From: Phallusia mammillata
Lineage: Eukaryota > Chordata > Ascidiacea > Phlebobranchia > Ascidiidae
Length of the DNA stretch: 64,000 bases
Direction: 5' to 3'
Assembly (NCBI GenBank): GCA_003260075.1
Contig: QLIY01000312.1
Span: 62,001-126,000 of the forward strand
Shown: positions 13,201 to 23,356 of the stretch, in pieces
Layout: every line of letters begins with the position of its first letter
Position numbering within the stretch: position 1 is the first letter of the stretch
The notes under the pieces: generated by a model
Database searches by the model: none
The model's input: only the letters and a program-made list of their open reading frames with translations
Told to the model about the DNA's origin: nothing
Made by a program: the position numbers and the translations under genes

Positions 13201-15493
13201 CTTAAACTTACTCATTTCTAACTCTGTGATAACTTTTAAATCGTATTCTCATTTCTCACCCTGCATTTTCAATTTATTTTTAGTGTCGATTTTTGACGGC
13301 ACTGCAGTGAGAGGCAAATGCTTCAAGCCATGCTGGTGGCATAACGTGATTTTGGTCGGTTTATTTCTCGTCATATCAACGACATTCATGTGTGCCGTGC
13401 CTGGTGTGGACCTTAGCCTCAGGTAAACAGCTAAATCTAAAACTATAGCAACTTACTTCGTTAATGTAAACACTTCTGTATTAAAATTGTAAAAACTCGT
13501 CGCCAGCAGGCTTAAAAATGAGGATCACTGATTAAAATTTTTGATTTTTGAAACGATAAAATTACGGCAAAAATTACAGGTTAAAGCCAATACTGGCATT
13601 TAGTTTATTGTTTTTGCTGATTTCGATATGTTTCAAGTTACCAATGCAAATTATGGTGTTGATATGAAGTTGCAGATGATGTTTTTATGAGTATTTCACG
13701 AAGTCATCAGGCACTACTATGTAACACATATTGTGTACTTGAGCAAAAAAATCAGAACCAGAATTTGTGTATAAAACATAACTACGTTTCGACAAGTGCT
13801 ATTATACACTGATTTTTTTTGTTCAGATTATTCAAAAGCGTGAATAGTGTACTTAAATTGTATATTGGATGTTAATAACAATTACGAGCGGGATTTTTTT
13901 TGCAATTTCAGAGTTTTTCCTCCTACGATCTTACTCCCAATGCGCAAATAGGAATTATTATTGTCACGAAACACTTAAAAAAAACTTACAATAGTTTTAA
14001 AGCCAAACAAAATTTCTTGCTGTTAATTTAAATTTGGTGGATTTAGGGTTTTTGCTGTTTGTGTGTGACTGGATATTTTTTCTTCTTCCTGGAAACGCCA
14101 TATCAGTTATTGTTGTTCTATGCTGGCGCCAAATGTCTGTGTTGCGGTCGCTATAACGTAGACAAAGGGGCCCATTCTGATAGCATCTGCTCGTGGTTGT
14201 GATTCTTAGTACCCGCCATACATGTTTTTTTCTGTGAACTACAAAAACGCACAGGCAATTTATGCTTTTGAAACAACTCTTTTCATTAATTTGACCTCTT
14301 TCATAATAAGTTCCATACTGCTAATCTTTCTGTTTTAGTGTAACATGTGTTTAATAGTCGATTATTTACTTTTATGTTAATTTTTTTCCTAAATATTAGG
14401 GCCTATTTTAGAAAAAAAGATCAACATAAAAAGAAATTGAGATATTTAGATGATTTAAGTAGGGTTGTGCAAATGATCTTTAACACTTGAAATTCGTTGA
14501 TCACAATGCATAGCTAAAGCTCCATCCACAAAATATTTAGTTTCACCATTTTATCAATCAATAACTTTTTGGACTGTCCCCTTCAGGTGCTTCCCCCAGC
14601 ACTTGCGTTCACTATCGGTCGGAATTCAGTGGATCCTGATTCGCACATTGGGGACAATCCCCGGTCCGATCATCTTCGGAGCGATGATTGACAGCACGTG
14701 TCAGATCTGGAGTCAGAACGAGCTTTGCTCTAAAGGACATGGCTCCTGCATGGTTTACAAAAACCAAGAGCTCTCTTTCAGCCTACTGATACTATCAGTA
14801 ATATACAAGGTATTGGCCGCAGTTTTTTCTGTTTTTTTGTGTACATAAAGTAAGGTATCATCTAAATTGTATTTTTTGCCTTAAGGTTCATCACGCTAAT
14901 ATTTGTTAACGCAAGCACTCCGAGTTTATCAATTTCGCATTTAGAAAAATCAACGGTGCAGATATATAGATTCTATTTGAATAAAGATATTGCAAAATTG
15001 TCTTTGTATACTATTTTACAAAAATTCTCTTAACAAAAGTGCTGAAGATTTTTTATCAATTATCACTTATTTCCATTCAGAGTTTGCGTGCTGTGCTTGG
15101 ACTAGCATAAATATGGGTGCTAAAAACGTATTTGAAAAAAAGATTCATTTGAATAAGGATAAAGACAAATACTCTTTATCAGAATGAATTCTTAAAAAAC
15201 AATTTGTCTACCGTAAGTATTTGCGGACTTTAGATTTTACCTTATTCAAATAGAATCTATTTTTCAAACGACTTTTTGTTGACATCTATATTCTTCAAAA
15301 CAAAACACAAAGTGTCTGCGTGGAAAAAAATATTTGCAAAATTAAAATTAACCTGTTAAATTTTTTCACCTAACAGGGCGCAAGTATTCTGTTCTTCGGT
15401 CTCACCCTCCTGTCATACAAACCAGCTCGTCTTATCGCTGTTGACACAACTTCTGGTAATTCATCCCGTGAAGTGCTCGAGTCGCCTTTATAA
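4264..15493 (+). CDS. Organic anion transporter (SLCO/OATP family), 3' ten exons
   Basis: Twelve-TM sodium-independent organic-anion uptake carrier of the plasma membrane; the part here runs from about TM5 to the C-terminus (522 residues). Exons: 4264-4354, 6436-6701, 8416-8566, 9827-9981, 11107-11305, 12198-12360, 12878-12944, 13284-13422, 14587-14809, 15377-15493; all junction phases agree and the frame stays open to TAA at 15491. Visible family marks: GPAIGF in TM5, the WVGAWW signature entering TM6 (exon 2), FGPKFIE in TM7, and a cysteine-rich Kazal-like extracellular loop with CGSDGVTYYSAC (exon 6). The C-terminus ends ESPL, which fits a class I PDZ ligand (S at -2, L at 0), common in OATPs. 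Intron 3 is best explained by a GC donor. The 5' exons (start codon, TM1-4) were not found in 1-4263 and presumably lie upstream. Subfamily not assigned. Homopolymer joins fall only in introns. Confidence 0.93.
6760..7197. mobile_element. Pogo/Tigger-like non-autonomous element
   Basis: It begins CAGTAAACCTCGGTTAATTCGG and ends with CCGAGATTTACTG, which match as imperfect inverted ends of the pogo/Tigger type. The interior has repeated blocks (TCCGGATTAGGCGAAGATCC and relatives). A 10-base G run at 6908-6917 is followed by a second copy of the element start (about 6920), so part of the length is a duplication at the homopolymer. It sits in the intron after SLCO exon 2. Confidence 0.6.
7253..7797. 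mobile_element. hAT-like element with CAGGGGTGGGCAA end
   Basis: The left end has CAGGGGTGGGCAATTAAT followed by GGGCCACAC and GGGCCAGACC. The right end has GGATGTGGCCCGCGGGCCGTACAATGCCCAGGTCTG, the rough inverted counterpart. This is the common form of animal hAT non-autonomous elements. It lacks transposase coding. Target duplication not resolved. Confidence 0.5.
8764..8815 (+). ncRNA. Hammerhead-ribozyme-like element, copy 1 (decayed core)
   Basis: The segment folds as a three-way junction of hammerhead type. Stem I is AGCTGCA (8764-8770) with TGCAGCT (8809-8815), 7/7 pairs. The core is GTGATAA (8771-8777) in place of CTGATGA. Stem II is GGCCTAATAGGTC (8778-8790). GAAA is at 8791-8794. 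Stem III is the near-palindrome CAGTGTGCACTAT (8795-8807), then an unpaired A at the cleavage position (8808). Two core bases differ from consensus, so it is probably inactive. Read by eye; no covariance model run. Confidence 0.5.
8900..8951 (+). ncRNA. Hammerhead-ribozyme-like element, copy 2 (decayed core)
   Basis: Same layout as the copy 140 bases upstream: AGCTGCA / TGCAGCT stem I (7/7), core TTGATAA, stem II GACCTAATAGGTC (5 pairs plus loop), GAAA at 8927-8930, stem III CAGTGTGCACTAT. It lies after the G run at 8827-8837 and repeats the sequence before it, so it may be a second reading of the same locus rather than a separate copy. Confidence 0.45.
9179..9206 (+). ncRNA. Hammerhead-ribozyme-like core, copy 3 (truncated)
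   Basis: CTGATGA (9179-9185), AAACTTATAGGTC (9186-9198), GAAA (9199-9202), then CAGTC. The stem III hairpin and downstream strand of stem I are missing compared with the copy at 9385. The upstream flank (GATACGGCC, GTTACCAGCTTCA) matches the other copies. Confidence 0.4.
9385..9422 (+). ncRNA. Hammerhead-ribozyme-like element, copy 4 (canonical core)
   Basis: Core CTGATGA (9385-9391), imperfect stem II GAACTTATAGGTC (9392-9404), GAAA (9405-9408), then stem III ACAGTG-TG-CACTGT ending in GTC (9420-9422), the canonical hammerhead cleavage triplet. Stem I is poor here: 5' AGCTTCA does not pair well with 3' TTTGGGTG. A related copy, cut after GAAACAGTC, is at 9179-9206; the two are separated by a G run and share long flanks. 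Confidence 0.5.
11944..12006 (-). ncRNA. Hammerhead-ribozyme-like element, copy 5 (minus strand)
   Basis: Read on the minus strand: GGCTTCA, core CTGATGA (11998-11992), then a 5-base GATGA duplication, stem II GACCTTATAGGTC, GAAA (11973-11970), CAGTGTGCACAATC and TGCAGCT. Stem I pairs 6 of 7 including one G-U. The C after AT sits at the cleavage position. The extra GATGA between core and stem II departs from the consensus. It lies in an SLCO intron, antisense to the gene. Confidence 0.45.
12198..12360 (+). other. Kazal-like domain exon of the SLCO transporter
   Basis: This exon, with the start of the next (12878-12944), encodes the large extracellular loop between TM9 and TM10. It holds six cysteines in a Kazal-type arrangement (CNAACGC, then PVCGSDGVTYYSACLAGC); two more follow in the next exon (TNCSC). 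In OATPs this loop is disulphide-bonded and needed for surface expression (family knowledge). The acceptor is attgtag at 12191-12197 and the donor gtaagt starts at 12361. Confidence 0.9.
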
Positions 15494-18447
15494 GTTCCAT
15501 CCTCTCATCCGACCTACGTCGCTCCTCTCATCCGCCGCAAGTCGTGTTCTTCAACTTTAGCCCAAGTTCCCCGATTGACGTCATCAGCGAGCGGCGGGAA
15601 AGCCCCTAATTCTTGAGATCGCATTTTTTTGTTCTTCAGTATCTGGTGTATAGATTTTTTTCTTTCTTTCTTTGGCCTTAGCAGTTTTAAATTCCAAAAG
15701 CACTGCCAAGAAGATATGGTCTTGGAATTGATTAGTCACATATAGTAATACGAAAAGCTGGCCAATTATAAGGTATGTTGGTATTGGTAGACCCGGTCCA
15801 GTGGTGTATCGCACTGAGCTGTGGCCAAAATATCCTTGGAACCCAAAATTTGCGAATTTGGAAGAATTTTGAAATGGAAAATGTCGTATGCAAGACAAAA
15901 AAACAAACACGGAATCATGTTGCTGGATAAAAAAGTGTTTGACAAATCAGTCAACTCTGTTGGGATCATGACCGTTTACATTATCCAGGGGGGGGGGGGG
16001 GGGGGGGGGGGGGGAAAAAAGTGTTAAAGAATTTGACAATCAGTCAACTCTGTTGGGATCATGACCGTTTACATTATCCAGACCTTCTGAAGAAAGGTTA
16101 CCATTTCACTCAATCTTCTACTCAACAATTTGGCCGGAAATTACTGTAAGCAAAGCGTTGGCATTGCAACATTTTTAGCCAACTTGGTCATTTCAACCTA
16201 TAAAAATACCAAGCAATTGTGTTATTTTTAAAATACTATTAGTAGGCTATACTTTCTGTATTGCACTGGCCGTTATATAAGTCCTTAGTACTTTTGCCTT
16301 GTCAGCATTTTTTGTGCACTACAAAATTCCAACCAAACTTTTTGTTGTGTAACTAAATATTGCAACTAGAACTTCACAAGCGTACTCAACATACACAACC
16401 ACGTTCTACTAATGTTGCTTGGGTGGACCAATAGGTATATACGACTACATTATGGTGTTTTAACCCATGTGTTTTTGATAACAAGGTAAAACTATTCTTT
16501 TTGTAGGCCAATTAAAAGCTAAGATGTCGTTGTATGATATGATAAAATTCAAGGTATGTCACAAAGTTGCAAAACTAAGTTTGCCTAACTAATTAGAAAA
16601 CATACTGCTATGTTACTATAAAATTTACAGGAAAAATTACGGGATACAAATACGTAACAGTCCAAGACAAAGCCTCATACATTTTTTCTGGATAACTCAA
16701 CGCTTTCTATCCATTTGTTTGGTCTTTACATTTTTGGTGTGTCATAAGTTCATCTGCTTTAACTAACAGCTAGCATGACTCATGATTTTCACATGGTGCA
16801 ATATTATTCTTCACCCACTGTTAGTAGTAACATGTACACGTCAGGTGTATAGCTTCTGCCTGTTTTCAAATGGCGATTTGTGTGAATTACACAGTTTACC
16901 CAATTACAAAAACTCATGGCGAAAAAGTGATAAATTGCGAAAAAACAAACAATTCCCAAGTCTAAAGTATTTATATTTCTTTTCTTTCTGAAAATACATC
17001 GCCTTTTGGAAACAGGCAACTCTACTATAACCAACTAGTTAAGAGAGATTACAATTCACAAAAGTTGTACATTTTGTTCTAAACATACTTTTTTGTGCAA
17101 AAGTTTCGTTGTTCTTTGAGTAGAATCCGAATACTTTACAGATTGTTTGTTTTACATATTTTTGCTTATCAATACACTGCACTCTATAGTAGAAAACAAA
17201 ATTCAGTTTATTGGGTTAGAAAACTATATGTTGGGGCAAAACTTACGCTTTTTTTCCAAAAATACCTCCCTAATTTGCCAGTACAATAAAAAAAGCGAAC
17301 GTTAAGAAAAAATCCCTTCCTGTGAAGATTTCTTTGTGCATTGGGGGGCTAATGGCCTCCTATATTTGCTGTAACGTGAAATACCCTTTATAGAATGCCC
17401 ACTCAAATATTTGTACTACATTTGCTGTGCCTTGCTTTGTAAGTTTTGGCGAATTCACACGTTTTTTTTTGATTTCGTAAATTACTATTGTCCCTCTCAT
17501 TCGTCATCCGTTTGCCTTTGCTTACGTGACGGACTGTGATTGGCCGGTTTGTGTTGTAACACTTTTATACTAGTGTCTGTCGTCTGCCCCATTCAGGAAA
17601 TAATGCATTGGGTGAAATACATTTACACGGGTAAATTCAGCGATACAATCGCTTGAAATGTCGTCGTTTGTTGATTTGAAGATCAGAAACTACTTTGAAT
17701 CTAGGGTGGCGGTTTTCCCTCCCAACTAGGCTAGTTTTTGACATCGAGTTTTCATTGCGGTTGCGTATTTTGGCGGTTTGTTATATAGGCAATTTGTTTG
17801 CTATTTTACAAACATCCGTCTTTGCAAGCAGTAAAGTCGGCTTGTTTTGAATTAAATTCGTATTTGCGGTTTTTGATAATTTGACCTGTTAACACAGGTC
17901 AGGGCTTTGGAAAGTTTGTTTTATGACGGACCGTTTAATCTTTTGCATTGCTTTTCAACTATTGGCACATAGAGCAAAAAATATACCACGAATTTTGCTA
18001 AAATGATATATTCCGACACGCTGTAGAAAAGGACTGTACTTATTGCCTTAGATTCTTAGAACAATTTTGTGTCACAACTAGCTGAAAATGAGAGTGGCTT
18101 GTCACGCTGCTAGATCAAAAAAATGTGGACAACATCAAAAGAAAGGTAATGAAACAACCACAGTGTATTGTTCCGAAAACTTAGTTTTTTTGCGCAAAAT
18201 TAAATACATCGATGTGAAGGTGATAACAGATTGTGTGCTGTTGGAATTAGGTATTTTTTTGTTGGAAGTGTTCTAATGGAATAGCGTAAAAACTATTTTT
18301 TTACTCCCTAATGAAGAGTTAAACGTGAGAAAAAGTATGAAAGCTTTCTAATGATTTCAAAATTATAGTTCGGCAACAAAAGCAATACTTTTGTAACAAA
18401 TGTAATTATTTAGTATGCAACTACAAAGCACTGAAACACAATTTCGT
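15494..18447. other. Intergenic, no gene seen
   Basis: The 3' flank of SLCO, then AT-rich sequence. A 27-base G run at 15988-16014 is flanked by two copies of a 45-base segment (CAGTCAACTCTGTTGGGATC). ORFs here are short, overlapping on both strands and without domains. No convincing exon or RNA gene was seen. Confidence 0.5.
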
Positions 18448-19868
18448 TTAACAATACTTTGTCCTTACTGATTTCTCTTCAAAACCGTCGATCTTAACGT
18501 ACAGCAAACCACTTTTCTTTGGTCGCGCTATGACCTGGATGTGGTGAATATCAGGGAACGATTGGAGTTTGTGTGGATTCTCAAAAATGACTATGTCGTA
18601 TTTCGTGCGTGGAAAAAACATTTCCACTAACGCTTTGCATTCGTCCGCAATTAAACGCTTCGTAGTCCATATGCAGTAGTGGAGCATTTCTGGTTCAAGA
18701 TTGTATGGGTAGTTGTTCCGACAAAACGTCAACGTTGGCCCTGTGTCTGTAAGTTATACATTAGATTTGTTCGGTTGGCCTAATGAATGGTTTGTGGTTG
18801 TTGCTAAGGTGGCGGTTTTGTAGCCTAATTGTGCTTCGTTTTCAGGTGGAGTTGCGGGTTGCGCTTTTTGAAATGGGTTGTCAAAATACTGTCTTTATTT
18901 TCGATTTTATAGGCAATTTAATTTGCGGCAACATTTGGCTAGTATTGGGGCTATTTCTAAAATCGCGCTTTACGTTAGCGGTCTTTCAGCAATTGTGGCT
19001 TTGACCTGGCCAAACTGGTAAATTGTTTCTGCTATAGCCTACGATATAACACATTTAATTACTGTTATAAAGGTGAACCACATTTCATATTGTATGTACT
19101 GCCTCATGTTTTTCTATTATTAGTTGTTTGACTCCAAACTTTTGATGGATAGGTATTGCTAATTCCGCCTTCATAAAACAAACTACCGGAAACAGTTTAG
19201 AAGCTTGTACCTTCGTCTTCGCAATCCACATATTTTACTGTTCTAGTTTTCCCATCTGAATCCGTTAGCTGCTTGGTTTTGTACGCGCATTGAAGAAAAG
19301 TGTGTTTGCAGTAACTGTCCAAGTCTTTCCATTCCTGCTTTGCATTCGGTGTAGCCTTTGCGTATTTATAATGCCCTTCAGCAGACCTATGAAGGAGCAA
19401 TATATTACTTGTACAAGGTCAATCTCTTCTAGCAGGATCTTACCAATAAAGGTCATTTTTCTCAATTTCGACCGAAAGGCGAATTTTGGAAAGGCACTAT
19501 TAAGCAGTACAAATAATACTTGTAACTACTAATTTTTGGGAAGGCACTTTAAAGCACTACAACTAATAGGCTACTAGAAACTAGCCTATAGCTACCAGTT
19601 TAGAGAAGGCAATTTATGCTTTAGGAAATTATAAATAATAAGATTACTAGAAACTACTAATCAGGGAAGGCAGTTTAAGTCAATGTAACTACAATATGGC
19701 AGTGCTTTTGAATGTTACATACACTGAAGTTCAAATCTTTGTTTTAACAAACCTTTTAAAATGGAAATCGGGTTCCTTAAGTAAATCCAAAACCATTTCC
19801 CAAGTGTATTTCACTGTTGTAAGTTCGCCAAAAACTTCTTTCATTACTTCAGGGTCAAAACCATTCAT
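18448..19868 (-). CDS. DUF3605-like protein, tandem copy 1
   Basis: Three exons on the minus strand: 19868-19753, 19386-19211, 18746-18448, giving 196 residues; junction phases 2 and 1 keep the frame to the stop. Exon 1 starts MNGFDPEVMKEVFG and carries a tryptophan-containing helix (YTWEMVLDLL). Exon 2 has RSAEGHYKY and a DLDSYCKHTF segment. Exon 3 has NNYPYNLEPEMLHYCIWT and IVIFENPHKLQSFPDIHHIQV. The order W..ll, R(S)pE, Y.dYi, PY...e..H...W, then F.N...l.s....H.h.v is the pattern I associate with Pfam DUF3605, described mainly from fungi and of unknown function. No signal peptide or TM segment is evident. The nearest paralogue is 2.4 kb upstream on the same strand. Family assignment is by motif recall and should be checked with a profile. 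Confidence 0.8.
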
Positions 19869-20883
19869 TCTTGATTTTTTTTCGATAGTAAATCCGATCG
19901 GGTTCAACGGTCAATAAGTAACAAACGCCCAGTCGTTAAAAATGTTTCTACCATATGTCTCTTATATATAGCCTCATGTAGAAAACATATTTTTCCTGTA
20001 GCAGATGATTACATGTCCAAATAGCATAACTCTGCGGTCCACTTAAAATGCCTACGTGGTCCATTACAGGACCACATATTGGTGAAAGAATTGTTAAGTT
20101 AGGTCGATAGCTACAAATGTTCTAAGCTATATTTAAACCCAACTACTATCTTGTAACGTAGGTATTTCTGAACTGGTAATTGATTTTAGTAATATATGAC
20201 AGAGCTGCCATTTTAACGACAAAAGTACAAGCTTAACTCAATTGAACAACTGAATGATGTTATTCTTTAATTTCACAAAACCTTTTTGTGTATGTTTTGA
20301 TTCAAATAGCTTTGCCGACAGAAATGTTACGTCAAACAGATATTTCCGGCTTGGTGTATACGCATATTATATCACGTCACAATTGTACTTTCACTAAACA
20401 AACCCAAAAAACTTTTTGGCTTAATTTTGGTGCTGACTTGAATTTGTGTGATGCAGCACTGTTTCTCTTTTCTCAACCCTAATTTTGCTAGTTTAAAAAT
20501 ATGGCCATATTGCTGGACACAATATTCCCACGTTTACCGTTGGCTGAACAATACCTTTTCCATTGTTTTTAAGTTTAGATTTTTTTCATGTCAAATTATA
20601 TTTAATTTGCATTTTGTGTCAACGGTAACGCAAACCAGCATAGGCACAAAAAACATGGGTTATCGAGTCCTGTTTTTTGAATGATGCCTTTGTTCTGTGT
20701 TCTGGATATGTGCTGCCGTAAGATGGCAACCGGCCACAAAAACCTGGTAGGATACAACAGTCGGTCGTTTTACAAACATTTTTTATCGTTACGTATAAAT
20801 GCTACTCATGTGCAACAAAACTACGCGAAAGGGTATAAAACACCAATCTGAAAATACCAATTGCTCTAATAATGGTTTAAACA

Positions 20884-22243
20884 TCAACTTGTCCAAATAG
20901 ATTTCTCCTCAAAACCGTCAATTTTCACGTACAGCAAGCCAGTCTGCCGAGGTCGCACTATCACTTGAAAATGATGTGTGTCTGGTATAGATTTTAGGCT
21001 GTTCGGCGTCTCAAAGATAATAACATCGTATTTTGTTCGTGGAAAATACATTTCCACTATCGTCTTGCATTCATCTGCACTTAAATGCTTGGTTGTCCAT
21101 AAGCAGTAGTGCAACATTTCTGGTTCGAGGTAGTATGGGTAGTTGTTCCGACAAAACGTCAGTGTTGGCCCTGTGTTCATAAGCCCCGGATTAGACTTAG
21201 ACTTTTGACATTTGGACTGATCAGTTTTACAGCTTAATTCCTACTTTGTTGTCAAATTACAAATTGGTTGTGTAATTTAAAATGCACAGTGTTTAAAAAT
21301 CCACCCATGTTGTGTATAGATGTTTATTACAAATGACAACATATTTTCTATTGTTTTGTATTGTTGCTGGCAGCATGATTAAAATATTTTAACGTACGAT
21401 TTTCTTGCTAGGCCCATGTTTCATTGAGCAATTGTGGGCATAAAGCAAGTCTATACAAACGTTTCAGTCAGTTCGTGAAGGTTTTACATTACTGCTGACA
21501 AAACTTAATCTAATTTTTGTAACCTAATGATTTTGGTTTGCGTTTTAGCTTATCGCCACTAAAGAAACTTACATGTTTCTGTGTCGTCCACATATTTTAC
21601 AGTTCTTGTTCTTCCATCCTGGTCCGTTAGTTCCTTAGTTTTGTACGGGTATTGAAAGAAAGTGTATTTACAGTAGCTGTTTAAATCGTTCCATTCCTGT
21701 TTGACTTTATGCGAGTCTTTTGCATACTTGTAATGTCCTTCTGCAGACCTCAAATCACACACGTATATCGTTTTTTATAACTGGTTAAAGAAATCTTTTT
21801 CTCGAGAGTTTGCAAACATAGTATTCTTACAAAACCTCAACAAAACGGTAATGTGGAAAATGCACCTTTGAATTTGAATTAGAAGGGCCGGGTTAGGGTT
21901 TCAGTTTAAATACAACGTGCTTGATTCGGGACTGACACTACATAGGTCACATTTTTTTCGTTATTTGACTTCGGTAAATATTTGAAATTCGGGTTTAATT
22001 TAGCATAACTTTTAAAAGGTGTGAAAAAGGTGCAGTGAATTAAAAAAGTGAGTCATATAAATTGTTACATGTCTAAATTATTAAAGCCAACAGTTCATTT
22101 CAAATAGCCTTTAAAAACTGAACGAACCTTTTAAAATTGAAATCGGGCTCTTTAAGTAACTCCAAGACCATTTCCCAACTGTATCTTACAGTTGTGATGT
22201 CGCCAATGACTTCATTCATCAGTTCAGGGTCGAACCCATTCAT
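20884..22243 (-). CDS. DUF3605-like protein, tandem copy 2
   Basis: Exons on the minus strand: 22243-22128, 21748-21573, 21170-20884 (192 residues). Exons 1 and 2 have exactly the lengths of copy 1 (116 and 176 bases) and the same phases. Exon 1 begins MNGFDPELMNEVIG, exon 2 RSAEGHYKYAKD, exon 3 reaches PTLTFCRNNYPYYLEPEM. The acceptor used in copy 1 (TTACAG before ACACAGGG) reads TTATGA here; the next AG lies 6 bases inside, keeps the frame and removes two residues. The pyrimidine tract before it is poor, so exon 3 splicing is less certain. It is cytoplasmic or nuclear by absence of targeting signals (inference). Confidence 0.75.
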
Positions 22244-22334
22244 TGTACGGACTTTGATCCCTGTTTAGTCGGGTGCAAAGGGCAGTTACATGTAGAAAAT
22301 TATTAACCACAAACTTTCCAACGATTTTTAGTTA

Positions 22335-22583
22335 ACCCCTTATTTTTGCTGCAAAACAAGATAAAATACGGCTAAATCTGCAACCTACAACGGCTATTGT
22401 TTCATGTGCGTTACTCTACATTTGTGTGACATATTCGAATGACACAGTGTAACCCATAATAACCCCTTATTTTAGCTGTAACACAAGACAAAATAAGTCT
22501 AAATCTGCAACCTACAACGGTTATTGTTTCGTGTGCGTTTCTCTACATTTGTGTGACATATTCGAATGACTCAGTGTAACCCA
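22335..22583. repeat. About 120-base tandem duplication
   Basis: 22335-22457 and 22460-22583 are near-identical (AACCCCTTATTTT, then AATCTGCAACCTACAACGG, then CATTTGTGTGACATATTCGAATGAC). It lies just upstream of the start of DUF3605-like copy 2. No homopolymer run separates the two, unlike other duplications in this window, so it is likely genuine. Confidence 0.75.
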
Positions 22584-23356
22584 GCATATAAGATGGTTTA
22601 GGCACAAGTGCGCGTGCGCGGAGTTCCAGCATTGAATAACAAGGTCTTGAGCTGACCATTAGTTTGGAAATGTTCTCCTGCGTCAGCTGAGCTTCCTGGG
22701 CTATGTTATTCTTTACTCGGAAGCTTGTTGTTTCTTCCGCTTCTGGTGGTTTGCATCGGTCGTCTGCAGTAGCGAGTAAGTTCATTATTATGATTTGTAA
22801 CACTTGCTGCAACTATCTCGACATACCTGGTTTATGCAACTGCCCATCTTATGGCAGACTGTTTAAAACAGGAAGACAGGAACATGTAACACTGAGGGAA
22901 CAACTACACTGAATATGGACTTCAAGTATTTTGATTCATGAGAACACACGGTACAATAAAGTTACACCGCTCAATGCCATACACCTCAAACAACATATAT
23001 TTTCCATGGGAACGAAAAGTCATGCTTGCATAGGTAAAATTTTGCATTACTTCATGCTTAGCCAAACCAAAGTGCCAAAATGATGATTTGAAAGCACGCG
23101 ACCGCTACGCTCGAAAGCGAGTTGACATAGCAACTTAGAAACTATTTGCAAACCATGTATTGTCTTCTATTCTTGCCTAAACCCACACTTTGCTTTAACT
23201 GAGCCTTTCGCCAGTTGCAGTTTCAACTGAACCATTTAACAAAACTTCAACACAACCATTATTTAGAACTGCGCTTAAACGACTAATTTCCGTCGGCAGA
23301 AAAAATGGCCGGAAAAGCATTGGACTATGGGCAAGCTTGAATGACGGCGCTGACAT

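Noticed and set aside
22543..22812. 89-residue minus-strand ORF upstream of DUF3605-like copy 2
   Set aside because: No domain, no splice context, and it overlaps the 120-base tandem duplication.
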